A DNA stretch of 64,000 bases. It comes from Candidatus Andeanibacterium colombiense (GTDB lineage Bacteria > Pseudomonadota > Alphaproteobacteria > Sphingomonadales > Sphingomonadaceae). The stretch is from contig CP119316.1 of assembly GCA_029202985.1 (NCBI GenBank), positions 1,240,001-1,304,000 on the forward strand, given 5' to 3'. Under the pieces are notes generated by a model. The model searched no databases. It had not been told where the DNA came from and worked only from the letters and a program-made list of their open reading frames with translations. The position numbers were made by a program, and so were the translations under genes. Numbering within the stretch: the first letter of the stretch is position 1; each line of letters opens with the position of its first letter. Below, in pieces: positions 38,494-47,936 of this stretch.

Positions 38494-40602
38494 ATGCCCG
38501 AACGTATTGCGCGCGGCGAGTTTCAAGTTGACCCTGCACTCTGCGATTTCATCGAGACGGAGGTTCTGGGGCCGCTGAAGCGCGATCCGGCGGTGTTTTG
38601 GGATAGATTCGCCACCCTCGCCGCGCGCTTCTCGCCGCTCAATCGGGAACTCCTCGAGAAGCGGGACTGGTTCCAGCAACGTATCGATGCGTGGCATGCC
38701 GCACGGCGCGGGCAACCGCACGATCCGGTCGCTTACGAAGCCTTCCTGCGCGAGATCGGCTATCTCGTGCCGGAGCCGGAGCCGTTCACCATCGGCACCC
38801 GGAACGTGGACCCGGAGATCGCGACGATGGCCGGGCCGCAGCTGGTGGTCCCGGCGCTCAATGCGCGCTTCCTGCTCAACGCGGCGAATGCCCGCTGGGG
38901 CAGCCTCTACGACGCGCTCTACGGCACCGATGTGCTCGGCCCGCCGCCGACCGGCGCGGGCTATGACCACGAGCGCGGCGCCGCGGTGATCGCGGCCGGA
39001 CGCGCGTTCCTGGATCAGGCGCTGCCGTTGTTCGAAGGCAGCTGGGCCGATCTCGAAGGGCCGGATCCGGCGATCCCGCTGGCGGACCTGGTCCAGCGGA
39101 TCGGCGAAACCGACGATTCGATCCTGTTCGTCCACAACGGCCTGCACATCGAAGTGGTGTTCAACCCGCTGCATCCGGTGGCGAAGACCGACAAGGCCGG
39201 GATCTCGGACATCCGGGTCGAGGCCGCGCTGACCACGATCGTCGATCTCGAGGATTCGATCGCGGCGGTCGACGCGGCGGACAAGCTTGCCGCCTATCGC
39301 AACTGGCTCGGCGTGATGCGCGGCGATCTGTCCGACACGTTCGAGAAGGGCGGCAAGAGCGTCACCCGCACGCTCAACGGCGATATCGAGTTCAAGCACG
39401 TCGACGGCGAGATGCTGTGGCTGCCGGGCCGCAGCCTGCTGTTCGTGCGCAATGTCGGCCATCTGATGACCAACCCGGCGATCCTGCTGGCTGACGGGTC
39501 GGAGATCCCCGAAGGGATCATGGACGCGGTCATCACCAGTGCTTGCGCGGTCCACGGCCTCGAAGGCCACGCGCACTGGCCCAACAGCCCCGCCGGCAGC
39601 ATCTACATCGTCAAGCCGAAGCAGCACGGCCCCGCAGAATGCGCCTTCACCAACGATCTGTTCGACGCGGTGGAGGATCTGCTCGGGCTCGACCGGCACA
39701 CGATCAAAGTGGGGGTGATGGACGAGGAGCGCCGCACCAGCGCCAATCTCGCCGCCTGCATCCATGCGGTGAAAGACCGGATCGTGTTCATCAACACCGG
39801 CTTCCTCGACCGCACCGGCGACGAGATCCACACCTCGATGCAGGCCGGGCCGATGGTCCGCAAGGCCGATATCAAGGCCTCCACCTGGCTCGACGCCTAT
39901 GAGAAGCGCAACGTCGCGATCGGGCTCGCCTGCGGGCTCTCGGGCCATGCGCAGATCGGCAAGGGCATGTGGGCGGCGCCCGACCGGATGGGCGCGATGA
40001 TGCAGGAGAAGATCGGCCATCTGCGCGCGGGCGGCAGCACCGCCTGGGTCCCGTCACCGACCGCCGCGACGCTCCACGCGATGCATTACCACCAGCTCGA
40101 TGTGTTCGGGGCCCAGCGCCAGCTGCCGCCCGCGCCAGGGCTCGATGCGCTGCTGACCATTCCCCTCGCCCACGGCGTGAACTGGAGCGAGGAGGAAGTG
40201 CGCGAGGAACTGGATAACAACGCGCAAGGGTTGCTCGGCTATGTCGTACGCTGGATCGACGCGGGGATCGGCTGCTCCAAGGTGCCGGACATCAACGACA
40301 TCGGGCTGATGGAAGACCGCGCGACCCTGCGCATCTCGTCGCAGCACATGGCCAACTGGCTGCTCCACGGCGTCTGCACCGAAGCGCAGGTGATGGATTC
40401 ACTCCAGCGTATGGCGGCCAAGGTCGATGCGCAGAACGTCGGCGATCCGTCCTATGAGCCGATGGCCGGCAAGTGGGACACCAGCCTCGCGTTCAAGGCT
40501 GCCTGCGACCTGGTGTTCAAAGGGGTAGAGCAACCCAATGGCTATACCGAGCCGCTGCTGCACGCCTGGCGCCTGAAAAAGAAAGCCGCCCAAACGGGCT
40601 GA
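38494..40602 (+). CDS. glcB: Malate synthase G
   Basis: 702 residues from ATG 38494 (GTG 38458 would add 12). The large monomeric G isoform that condenses glyoxylate with acetyl-CoA to malate. Active-site regions LTTIVDLEDSIAAVDA, GLEGHAHWPNSPAGSIYIVKPK (core SPAGSIYIVKPK) and IGKGMWAAPDRM are intact. GGAG lies 11 bases before 38494 while the GTG has no site. Stands alone, without isocitrate lyase nearby. Confidence 0.95.
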   Translation: MPERIARGEFQVDPALCDFIETEVLGPLKRDPAVFWDRFATLAARFSPLNRELLEKRDWFQQRIDAWHAARRGQPHDPVAYEAFLREIGYLVPEPEPFTIGTRNVDPEIATMAGPQLVVPALNARFLLNAANARWGSLYDALYGTDVLGPPPTGAGYDHERGAAVIAAGRAFLDQALPLFEGSWADLEGPDPAIPLADLVQRIGETDDSILFVHNGLHIEVVFNPLHPVAKTDKAGISDIRVEAALTTIVDLEDSIAAVDAADKLAAYRNWLGVMRGDLSDTFEKGGKSVTRTLNGDIEFKHVDGEMLWLPGRSLLFVRNVGHLMTNPAILLADGSEIPEGIMDAVITSACAVHGLEGHAHWPNSPAGSIYIVKPKQHGPAECAFTNDLFDAVEDLLGLDRHTIKVGVMDEERRTSANLAACIHAVKDRIVFINTGFLDRTGDEIHTSMQAGPMVRKADIKASTWLDAYEKRNVAIGLACGLSGHAQIGKGMWAAPDRMGAMMQEKIGHLRAGGSTAWVPSPTAATLHAMHYHQLDVFGAQRQLPPAPGLDALLTIPLAHGVNWSEEEVREELDNNAQGLLGYVVRWIDAGIGCSKVPDINDIGLMEDRATLRISSQHMANWLLHGVCTEAQVMDSLQRMAAKVDAQNVGDPSYEPMAGKWDTSLAFKAACDLVFKGVEQPNGYTEPLLHAWRLKKKAAQTG

Positions 40603-40679
40603 AAGGCCGCAGAGCGTTGCTGAGCTGGCCGACGACGCGCTTGTGATCTCCAAGCTTCCCGGCCGGCCGGCGCGATCCG

Positions 40680-41720
40680 TTACGCGGTGCCGACCGCTTC
40701 GGCGACGGTCGAAAAGCCGTCGCGCGCCATCAGTTCGGGCAGGCGGTTCACGATCCGGCGAGCGATCCCGGGGCCTTCGAAGACCATCGCCGAATAAAGC
40801 TGCACGAGGCTCGCCCCGGCGCGGATGCGGTCCCACGCATGCTCGGCGCTGGCGATGCCCCCTACCCCAACCAGCGGAATTGCCCCGCCCGTGGCTTTGC
40901 GGAAGTCTTTCAGCCGCTCGGTCGCGAGACTGCGCAGCGGCGCGCCGGACAGCCCGCCAGCCTCATTCGCATAACGCGATTTCAGGCCCGGGCGGGAGAT
41001 GGTGGTATTTCCGATCATCAGCGCGCCAAGCCTGTATTCGATCACCAGCCGGGCAATGCTGTCGATCTCGTCTCCGGCCAGGTCCGGTGCGACCTTGAGG
41101 AACACCGGCGGGCCGTCCCCGCCCCGTGCTGCCAGCACGGCGTCCAGCAGGTCCGCCAGCGCGCTGCCGTCCTGCAATGCGCGCAACCCGGGCGTGTTCG
41201 GGCTGCTGATATTGAGCACCAGATAGCTCGCCAGCGGCGCCATCAACCGCGCCATCTCCGCATAATCCGCGATCCGGTCGGGCGAATCCTTGTTAGCCCC
41301 CAGATTCACTCCGACGATCCCGCCCCGGCCGGCCCTCGCGCCGAGCCTCGCCATCGAAACGGCCGCACCGGAGCTGTTGAAACCGAACCGGTTGATCACT
41401 CCCTCGTCTTCTTCCAGGCGGAACAGTCTTGGCTTCGGATTGCCCGGTTGCGGCAAGGGCGTGATGGTTCCGACCTCGGTGAACCCGAAGCCGCGCGCGA
41501 GCAGCGCATCGGGGACCTCGGCATCCTTGTCGAACCCGGCAGCCATGCCGAGAGGGTTTGGGAAACGCAGGCCCGCCACGTCGATCTGCAGTTCTTTCCG
41601 CACCGGGGCCGGTGCGGCGCCGCCGCCGGCCGGAAGCATCCGCAAGGCCGCGATCGAGAGCCGGTGGGCCCGTTCGGGATCGAGCGTGAAGATGGCCGGA
41701 CGAATCAATTTATAGAACAT
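40680..41720 (-). CDS. pyrD: Dihydroorotate dehydrogenase (quinone), class 2
   Basis: 346 residues. N-terminal membrane-associating helix (FYKLIRPAIFTLDPERAHRL, core TLDPERAHRL), LGMAAGFDKDAEVP, the catalytic-serine region GFNSSGA and NISSPNTPGL. Oxidises dihydroorotate to orotate with ubiquinone at the inner membrane in pyrimidine synthesis. ATG 41720 preferred (GAGG 9 bases upstream). Confidence 0.96.
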   Translation of the reverse strand: MFYKLIRPAIFTLDPERAHRLSIAALRMLPAGGGAAPAPVRKELQIDVAGLRFPNPLGMAAGFDKDAEVPDALLARGFGFTEVGTITPLPQPGNPKPRLFRLEEDEGVINRFGFNSSGAAVSMARLGARAGRGGIVGVNLGANKDSPDRIADYAEMARLMAPLASYLVLNISSPNTPGLRALQDGSALADLLDAVLAARGGDGPPVFLKVAPDLAGDEIDSIARLVIEYRLGALMIGNTTISRPGLKSRYANEAGGLSGAPLRSLATERLKDFRKATGGAIPLVGVGGIASAEHAWDRIRAGASLVQLYSAMVFEGPGIARRIVNRLPELMARDGFSTVAEAVGTA

Positions 41721-41944
41721 GATCATTCGCCTCGAACTGGATCGTGGCCGCACGGGGCCCGTTTCGCGATCGCCTTAGACATCTTTGATCCGGACAGGAA
41801 AGCCAGGAAGGCAAGACTCGTTCGCATATTTTGCGCGTAATACCGGCGCTGCCGCCGGCCCGCGCACCGCGCGCGCCATCCTCCATGCGTCGATCGCGCA
41901 GAGTGGCTGGTCGCGGATTGAACGACTGAATAACCGAAAGGGTT

Positions 41945-41964
41945 GGGCCGCAGGACTGCGGCCC
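41945..41964 (-). terminator. Hairpin downstream of infC
   Basis: GGGCCGCA-GTCC-TGCGGCCC on the minus strand, exact 8-bp stem, about 50 bases past the infC stop. It is followed by AACCCTTTCGGTT rather than a T run. Confidence 0.55.
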
Positions 41965-42015
41965 GACTCCTCCAGGTTTTCGTTATTTTGCTGACGCCCC
42001 ATGGGCGCCGGCGCC

Positions 42016-42558
42016 TTACTTGGGCGCCAGCACCATCAGCATCTGGCGGCCTTCGAGCCGCGGATAGGCTTCGACCTTGGCGATTTCCGCCACGTCTTCC
42101 TGAACCCGCTTGAGCAGGTTCATGCCGAGTTCCTGATGGCTCATCTCGCGGCCACGGAAGCGCAGGGTGAGCTTCACCTTGTCGCCTTCGCCGAGGAACT
42201 TGTTCACGTTCTTCATCTTCACGTCGTAGTCGTGCGTGTCGATGTTGGGACGCATCTTGATCTCTTTGATGTCCTGCGTCTTCTGGGTCTTGCGCGCGGC
42301 GTTGGCCTTCTTCTGCGCCTCGTAGCGGTGCTTGCCGACATCGAGGAACTTGACGACCGGCGGGTCCGCGTTGGGGGAGACCTCGACGAGGTTCAGGCCA
42401 ATTCCATTGGCCTGTTCGATCGCTTCGTTCGTGTACATGACGCCAATGTTCTCGCCGTTCTCGTCGATGACGCGAACTTTCTCGGACTGGATCATGTTGT
42501 CGAAGCGGGGCCCGCTCTTGACGGGGGGCGCAAGCATGCGCCGGGGTGGACGAGCTAT
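42016..42558 (-). CDS. infC: Translation initiation factor IF-3
   Basis: 180 residues if started at AUA 42558. N- and C-domains of IF-3 are complete (MYTNEAIEQANGIGLNLVEV; TLRFRGREMSHQELG). AGGAG lies exactly 8 bases before the AUA (residues IARPPRR precede the first Met at 42537), while the ATG at 42537 has no ribosome site within reach. infC of E. coli starts at AUU and is autoregulated through that rare codon. The usual rpmI-rplT genes do not follow here. Confidence 0.93.
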   Translation of the reverse strand: MARPPRRMLAPPVKSGPRFDNMIQSEKVRVIDENGENIGVMYTNEAIEQANGIGLNLVEVSPNADPPVVKFLDVGKHRYEAQKKANAARKTQKTQDIKEIKMRPNIDTHDYDVKMKNVNKFLGEGDKVKLTLRFRGREMSHQELGMNLLKRVQEDVAEIAKVEAYPRLEGRQMLMVLAPK

Positions 42559-42666
42559 TGGGTTTTCTCCTGTGACTGTTGATGTCGGTTTTCGAAGCCG
42601 GCTGCTTAGGCCGATTCTTCCGCCAGCGAAAGAGGCTTGCGGTATGTCGGGCCTGCCCGGACCGGA

Positions 42667-43365
42667 TCAGGCCCGCCAGAGCGGAAACTGCAGCAGCCGG
42701 GCCTTGGTCGGCACCATCGCATCGATCGCGCTGGCGGGCTGCATTGCGACAAGGATCGCCGGATCGGCCGCATCCATCCCGCCGGTAAGCGCGCCGAACG
42801 CCGGCATGATCATCCTGCCGCCCCCATGTGGGGTCCGGCCGACCACCGCGCAAGGGCGGCGGATCGAGCGGCCCCGTGTAACCAGCTTCAATTGCGGGTG
42901 GAAATGCCCAGACAGCTCGGGCCGGGTCTCCCCGCGTTTGGCATGATGGCGCAGAATCATGCCGGCGACTTCGAGTTCCTCGGCGATCGTTCCGCCCGGC
43001 GCGTCGCGCGCGTCAGCGTCATGGTTGCCGGTGATCCAAACCCAGTCGGCCGCGCGGGTCAGCGCGTCGAGCATCCCCGCCGCATGCGGCTCAAGCCGCC
43101 CTGCCCCGCCCGCATCGTGGAAATTGTCGCCCAAGGTGAACACCCGCCGCGCGCCGGTCTCGCGGATCGCCCCGGCCACCCGTTCCAGCGTCTCGCGGCT
43201 GTCATAGGGCGGGAGCATCTGGCCGTGGCGGGCATAGAAGCTCGCCTTTTCGAGATGCAGATCCGCCACCAGCAGCGCGCTTTCGCGCGGCCAGTAAAGC
43301 GCACGCCCGCCAGCTAGCGCGAATTCCTGACCGGCAAACTCGAAAGCGAACGAAACGGGAACCAT
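42667..43365 (-). CDS. PdeM-like metallophosphoesterase
   Basis: 232 residues. Metal-binding motifs VADLHLEKASF, TLGDNFHDAGG, GNHDAD and GHFHPQLKL define a calcineurin-like phosphoesterase of the ligase-associated DNA-damage-response (PdeM) group. The usual partners (lhr-like helicase, ligase, exonuclease) are not in the window. ATG 43365 has AAGGA 7 bases upstream. Upstream of infC on the same strand. Confidence 0.88.
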   Translation of the reverse strand: MVPVSFAFEFAGQEFALAGGRALYWPRESALLVADLHLEKASFYARHGQMLPPYDSRETLERVAGAIRETGARRVFTLGDNFHDAGGAGRLEPHAAGMLDALTRAADWVWITGNHDADARDAPGGTIAEELEVAGMILRHHAKRGETRPELSGHFHPQLKLVTRGRSIRRPCAVVGRTPHGGGRMIMPAFGALTGGMDAADPAILVAMQPASAIDAMVPTKARLLQFPLWRA

Positions 43366-43409
43366 GCACTTTCCTTGCCCCGCGCCGGAGGGTTTGGCAA
43401 GGGAGTGCA

Positions 43410-44273
43410 ATGACCGACTGGACCGAAAACACCGCCGAGGCCCGCGCCTGGTTCGAAAGCCTGCGCGGCCGCATCTGCGCCGCCTTCGAAAGCATCGAGC
43501 GTGAGGCCGGAAGCGACGCGAGCTTCGAATATATTCCATGGGACCGCGAAACCGATGAGGATGGAGCCGGCGAAGGTGGCGGCGGCGTGCGCGGGGTGAT
43601 GAAGGGCAAGGTGTTCGAGAAGGTCGGGGTCAACGTCTCGACCGTGTCGGGCAAGTTCGCCCCGGATTTCGCGCGCACGATCCACGGCGCGGGGGAAGAG
43701 AACCCCGGCTTCACCGCCACCGGGATCAGCCTGGTCGCGCATATGGCCAATCCGCATGTCCCTGCGGTGCACATGAACACCCGCTTCCTCACCACCAGCA
43801 AGGCGTGGTTCGGCGGCGGCGCGGACCTCAACCCGCCGGTTCCCTACGAAGACGACACCGAGGCATTCCATGCCGCGTTCCGCGCGGCCTGCGCGGGCCA
43901 CAACCCGACCTATTACGAGAAGTTCAAGAAGTGGGCCGACGACTACTTCTTCATCCCCCACCGCGGCGTCTCGCGCGGCGTGGGCGGCATCTTCTACGAT
44001 CATCTCGAATGCGCCGATCAGGCCGAATTCGAACGCAACTTCGCCTTCACCCGCGATGTCGGCGAGGCATTCCTCGCCGCATTCCCCGCGATCGTGCGCA
44101 AGCGCATGGGCCAGGAATTCAGCGAGGCGGAAAAGCAGGCCCAGCTCGAATGGCGCGGCCGCTACGTCGAATTCAACCTGGTCTATGACCGGGGCACCTT
44201 GTTCGGCCTCAGGACCGGCGGCAACATCGACGCGATATTGATGAGCCTCCCGCCCGAAGTGAAGTGGAGCTGA
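43410..44273 (+). CDS. hemF: Coproporphyrinogen III oxidase, oxygen-dependent
   Basis: 287 residues. Conserved HemF regions: GISLVAHMANPHVPAVHMN (core VAHMANPHVPAVHMN), WFGGGADLNPP, FFIPHRGVSRGVGGIFYDHL (core HRGVSRGVGGIFYDH) and GRYVEFNLVYDRGT. Catalyses two oxidative decarboxylations in haem synthesis. GGGAG before the ATG. Divergent from pdeM. Confidence 0.97.
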   Translation: MTDWTENTAEARAWFESLRGRICAAFESIEREAGSDASFEYIPWDRETDEDGAGEGGGGVRGVMKGKVFEKVGVNVSTVSGKFAPDFARTIHGAGEENPGFTATGISLVAHMANPHVPAVHMNTRFLTTSKAWFGGGADLNPPVPYEDDTEAFHAAFRAACAGHNPTYYEKFKKWADDYFFIPHRGVSRGVGGIFYDHLECADQAEFERNFAFTRDVGEAFLAAFPAIVRKRMGQEFSEAEKQAQLEWRGRYVEFNLVYDRGTLFGLRTGGNIDAILMSLPPEVKWS

Positions 44274-44339
44274 TCGCGCGCGCTTGCACCGGAGCCGCGA
44301 TGGGTTAGGGTTCACCCCGGGAAACGGGGGAACGGGGCA

Positions 44340-45755
44340 ATGTCAGCCAAGCGCATCGGCCTGCTGGTCGGGCTTATCGCATTCCTGCTGACGCTTGCCC
44401 TGCCCGCACCGGCCGGAATGCCCGCCCCGGCGTGGATCGTAGCCGGGTTGACCGTGTGGATGGCCGCATGGTGGATGACCGAGGCGGTGCCGCTGACCGC
44501 CACCGCATTGCTGCCTTTCGTGGTCCTGCCATTCGCCGGGGTGATGACCGCGGACCAGACCGCCGCGACCTATTATTCGCCGATCCTCTTCCTGATCCTC
44601 GGCGGCGCGTTCCTTGCGCTCGCGATCGAACGGACCGGGCTGCATCGCCGGCTTGCGCTGGCGATCCTCAAGGCGGTCGGCACCGGGGGCGGGAGCACGC
44701 GGCTGCTGTTCGCCTTCATGCTCGCTTCGGCGATCATCTCGATGGTCATCTCCAACACCTCGACCGCGCTGATCATGATGCCGATGGCGCTGGCCGTGCT
44801 GCAGGGCGGCGGCGCGGATCCGGACGACCAGGGCGGCATCTCGGGCGCGTTGCCGATGGGCGTGGCCTTTGCCGCTTCGATCGGCGGGCTCGGCACGCTG
44901 ATCGGATCGCCGACCAATCCGATCGCGGTGGGACTGCTCAAGGAAAGCATCGGGCTGGAGATCGGCTTCGCCCGGTGGAGCCTTTACGGTATCCCGATGG
45001 TGCTGCTCGGCGTGCCGCTCGCCGCGTGGATCATAGCGCGGGTGCAACAAACCGCGCGCTGTCCGTTCGACGTCGAGGCCGCGCGCGGCGCGATCGCCAC
45101 CGGCGCCGCCTGGACTTTGCCTGAAAAACGCCTGCTGCCGGTGTTGCTCGCCGCCTTCCTGCTGTGGGTGCTGCAGGAACCCGTACTCAAGCCGCTTCTG
45201 CCCAGCGGCTCGGTGACCGACGGCACGATCGGCGTCATCGCCGGCCTCTCGCTGTTCCTGATACCCGACGGCACCGGCCGCCCGCTGCTGGTGTGGAGCG
45301 AGGCCGACCGGGCGCCGTGGGGCGTGATCATGATGTTCGGCGGCGGGCTCGCGCTGGCGGCGGGCATGACCAGGTCCGGCCTTGCCATATGGCTCGGTCA
45401 GTCGCTGCTGCCGCTGTCGGCGGTGCCGCTGATCGTGGTCGCGCTGGCGGTGACCGCGATGGTGATCATCATTACCGAATTCGCGAGCAACGTCGCGACC
45501 GCGAGCGGTATCATCCCGGTGGTCGCGAGCCTGATCGTCGCGCTGGGTGCCGATCCAATCCTGCTCGCGGTCCCGGCCGCGATGGCGGCAAGCTGGGGTT
45601 TCATGCTGCCTTCGGGCACCGGACCCAATGCGATCGCCTGGGCGACCGGCCGGATTCGCATGTCGCGCATGGTCGCCGCCGGGATCTGGCTCGACCTGCT
45701 CGGCGCGTTCCTGATCGTCGGAACGGTATGGGGGATCGAGAGCCTGGTGCGCTAG
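44340..45755 (+). CDS. SLC13/DASS-family anion:sodium symporter
   Basis: 471 residues with about 12 membrane helices. The substrate motif ISNTSTALIMMP and the second repeat motif TEFASNVATASGIIP identify the divalent anion/sodium symporter family, which takes up succinate, malate, fumarate or similar dicarboxylates. Ends with PSGTGPNAIAWATG. GGGGGAACGG precedes the ATG. No operon partner; exact substrate unknown. Confidence 0.92.
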   Translation: MSAKRIGLLVGLIAFLLTLALPAPAGMPAPAWIVAGLTVWMAAWWMTEAVPLTATALLPFVVLPFAGVMTADQTAATYYSPILFLILGGAFLALAIERTGLHRRLALAILKAVGTGGGSTRLLFAFMLASAIISMVISNTSTALIMMPMALAVLQGGGADPDDQGGISGALPMGVAFAASIGGLGTLIGSPTNPIAVGLLKESIGLEIGFARWSLYGIPMVLLGVPLAAWIIARVQQTARCPFDVEAARGAIATGAAWTLPEKRLLPVLLAAFLLWVLQEPVLKPLLPSGSVTDGTIGVIAGLSLFLIPDGTGRPLLVWSEADRAPWGVIMMFGGGLALAAGMTRSGLAIWLGQSLLPLSAVPLIVVALAVTAMVIIITEFASNVATASGIIPVVASLIVALGADPILLAVPAAMAASWGFMLPSGTGPNAIAWATGRIRMSRMVAAGIWLDLLGAFLIVGTVWGIESLVR

Positions 45756-45832
45756 CGAGGCGCTTGCGCAAGGGGGACGAACGTCTAGGTTGCCGCGCGA
45801 CAAGCCACAGGATCGTGGCCAGGGGTCCATGA

Positions 45833-47071
45833 ATGACTGCAGCAAGCACCGGCGTGATCGACGCATTCCGCGGCCTGACCAAGCCGCAGAAGACCGCGAT
45901 CTGGGCGAGCTATCTCGGCTGGACGCTCGATGCCTTCGATTACTTCCTGATGGTCTTCATGCTGAAGGCGATCAGCCAGGAATTCGGCACCGGAATCGAG
46001 GACGTGTCCGAGGCGCTGTTCCTGACCCTCGCCGCGCGCCCGCTCGGCGCGCTGGTATTCGGCTGGCTGGGCGACCGCTTCGGCCGTCGCCCGGTGCTGA
46101 TGACGGTGATCGCGCTGTTCTCGGTGCTGTCAGGCCTGTCGGGCATCGCCGGATCGCTGTCGCAATTGCTGCTGATCCGCGCCTGTTTCGGCTTCGCGAT
46201 GGGCGGAGAATGGGGCCTCGGCGCCAGCCTGGTGATGGAGACGATCCCCGCGCGGCTGCGCGGGCCGGTCTCGGGGCTGCTCCAGGCGGGCTATTCGACC
46301 GGCTATCTGGTCGCCAGCCTGGTCTATTTCCTGTTCTTCGATGCGCTTGGCTGGCGCGCGATGTTCTTCATCGGGATCGTGCCGGCGCTGTTCGTGCTGT
46401 TCATCCGCGCCCATGTCGAGGAAAGCCCGACCTTCACCGCCCGGCTTGGCCAGATCCAGCAGGGACAGGCGCGGCAGGGCGTGCTGAAGGTGGTGGCGCA
46501 GAACTGGAGGCTGGCGCTCTATCTGATCGTGCTGATGACCGGGATGAACTTCCTCAGCCACGGAACGCAGGATCTCTATCCGACCTTCCTCCAGAAACAG
46601 CACGGCTTTGACACCCACACCACCGGGACGCTGGCGATCGTGCTCAATATCGGTTCGATCGTCGGCTCGCTCGGCTTCGGGACCCTGTCCGAACGGCTCG
46701 GGCGGCGGCGGACGCTCGCGCTTGCCTGCCTGATCGTGGTGCCGGTGATCCCGCTCTGGGCCTATTCCACCTCGCTGCTGCCGCTCGGCGCCGGGGCCTT
46801 CCTGATCGGGCTGTCGGTGCAGGGCGCCTGGGCGAACATCCCCGCCTATCTCAACGAACTCTCACCCCCGGCGATCCGCGCGATGTTCCCCGGGCTGGTT
46901 TACCAGCTCGGCAACCTCATCGCCTCGCGCGTCTCGCCGCTGCAGGCGGGTATCGCCGAAAGCCACGGCGGCAGTTACGGCTATGCGCTGGCCAGCGTGA
47001 CGCTGGTGACCGCGGTGGCGCTGATCGGCTGGATCTCATTCGGCCCCGAAAAGCGCGACGCGCTGGATTAG
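45833..47071 (+). CDS. Major facilitator transporter, sugar-acid/aromatic-acid type
   Basis: 412 residues, 12 membrane helices. The loop motif GWLGDRFGRRPVL and GGEWGLGASLVMETIP identify the MFS branch that includes sialic-acid, lactate and aromatic-acid:proton symporters. The substrate cannot be told. Starts 77 bases after the SLC13 gene and ends next to the convergent J-domain gene. Confidence 0.9.
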   Translation: MTAASTGVIDAFRGLTKPQKTAIWASYLGWTLDAFDYFLMVFMLKAISQEFGTGIEDVSEALFLTLAARPLGALVFGWLGDRFGRRPVLMTVIALFSVLSGLSGIAGSLSQLLLIRACFGFAMGGEWGLGASLVMETIPARLRGPVSGLLQAGYSTGYLVASLVYFLFFDALGWRAMFFIGIVPALFVLFIRAHVEESPTFTARLGQIQQGQARQGVLKVVAQNWRLALYLIVLMTGMNFLSHGTQDLYPTFLQKQHGFDTHTTGTLAIVLNIGSIVGSLGFGTLSERLGRRRTLALACLIVVPVIPLWAYSTSLLPLGAGAFLIGLSVQGAWANIPAYLNELSPPAIRAMFPGLVYQLGNLIASRVSPLQAGIAESHGGSYGYALASVTLVTAVALIGWISFGPEKRDALD

Positions 47072-47075
47072 AGCC

Positions 47076-47609
47076 TCAGCCCTTCCACTCGCGCCGTTCT
47101 TCCGCCGCGCGGAGGACTTCGTAGGCGACGCTATAGGCCTGAAACGCCTTGGCGGCCTCCGCATCGCCCGGCTTCACGTCGGGGTGGAGTTCCTTGGCCT
47201 TCGCGCGCCACGCCTTCTTCACCGCGTCGAAATCGGCATCCGGGGTGAGGTCGAACATGTCGAGCGCGCGGATCTCGTCGCGGCTGCGGCTGCCGTCGCC
47301 GGATTCGGCCCAGCCGTAATGCGCGGATTCGCTATAGCCCGAATTGGCGCGTTGCTCCGTGCTCGCGCGGGCCTCGGCCTCTTCCTTGTCGAGCCCTTCG
47401 AAATAGTCCCACTTCGAATTATATTCGGCCGCGTGCCTGGTGCAGAAATACCAGCGATCCGGGCTGTTGGGCGATTTGGGCGCGGGGCAATTGCCGGGCT
47501 CGTCGCACATGTGCCGATCGCAGATGCGCACGGTCGCCGCCTCGCTCGACGAGCCGTAGCCACGCCAGCGGGGAAAGCCCCAATCGACCGACCGCTTGGC
47601 CTTGCTCAT
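47076..47609 (-). CDS. J-domain protein with N-terminal cysteine cluster
   Basis: 177 residues. The C-terminal 60 residues are a J domain (DMFDLTPDADFDAVKKAWR...KELHPDVKPGD with HPD) that would stimulate a DnaK-type chaperone. The N-terminal half has CDRHMCDEPGNC and YFCTRH, cysteines and histidines arranged like a small zinc site. Middle part low in order. A form frequent in alphaproteobacteria; client unknown. Confidence 0.88.
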   Translation of the reverse strand: MSKAKRSVDWGFPRWRGYGSSSEAATVRICDRHMCDEPGNCPAPKSPNSPDRWYFCTRHAAEYNSKWDYFEGLDKEEAEARASTEQRANSGYSESAHYGWAESGDGSRSRDEIRALDMFDLTPDADFDAVKKAWRAKAKELHPDVKPGDAEAAKAFQAYSVAYEVLRAAEERREWKG

Positions 47610-47747
47610 ATGCGATTCCCGAAAGTCATAGCTTTCAATCTAGGCGCTCCACCTTCGCGATGCCACCGGCCACGCGACAATTCGCGACATTATGCTGCAT
47701 TGCAAAATAACCGTTCGATCCTATTTGGCGGACTAAGGAGTTTTGCA

Positions 47748-47936
47748 ATGAGTCGTCAGCTCGCCATCTCGGCAGCCTTCTCGGTCTTCGCCACCGCCGC
47801 GCTGGCGCTGTTCGCCGCCAACGGCGGGCCCGAGGCTGCACACGAAAAGCTGACGGGCGCCTCGACCTTCGTCGAAGCGCCCGCCGAACTCACGCAGATG
47901 CCGAAACTTCCGGCCCTCCGCTTCCTCTCGAACTAG
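47748..47936 (+). CDS. Small secreted or membrane-anchored protein
   Basis: 62 residues with AAGGAG 8 bases before the ATG. The N-terminal hydrophobic stretch (LAISAAFSVFATAALALFAA) is a signal peptide or anchor; the rest is short and proline-containing (PKLPALRFLSN). Its TAG stop shares the palindrome CTAG with the stop of pal on the other strand. Function unknown. Confidence 0.7.
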   Translation: MSRQLAISAAFSVFATAALALFAANGGPEAAHEKLTGASTFVEAPAELTQMPKLPALRFLSN

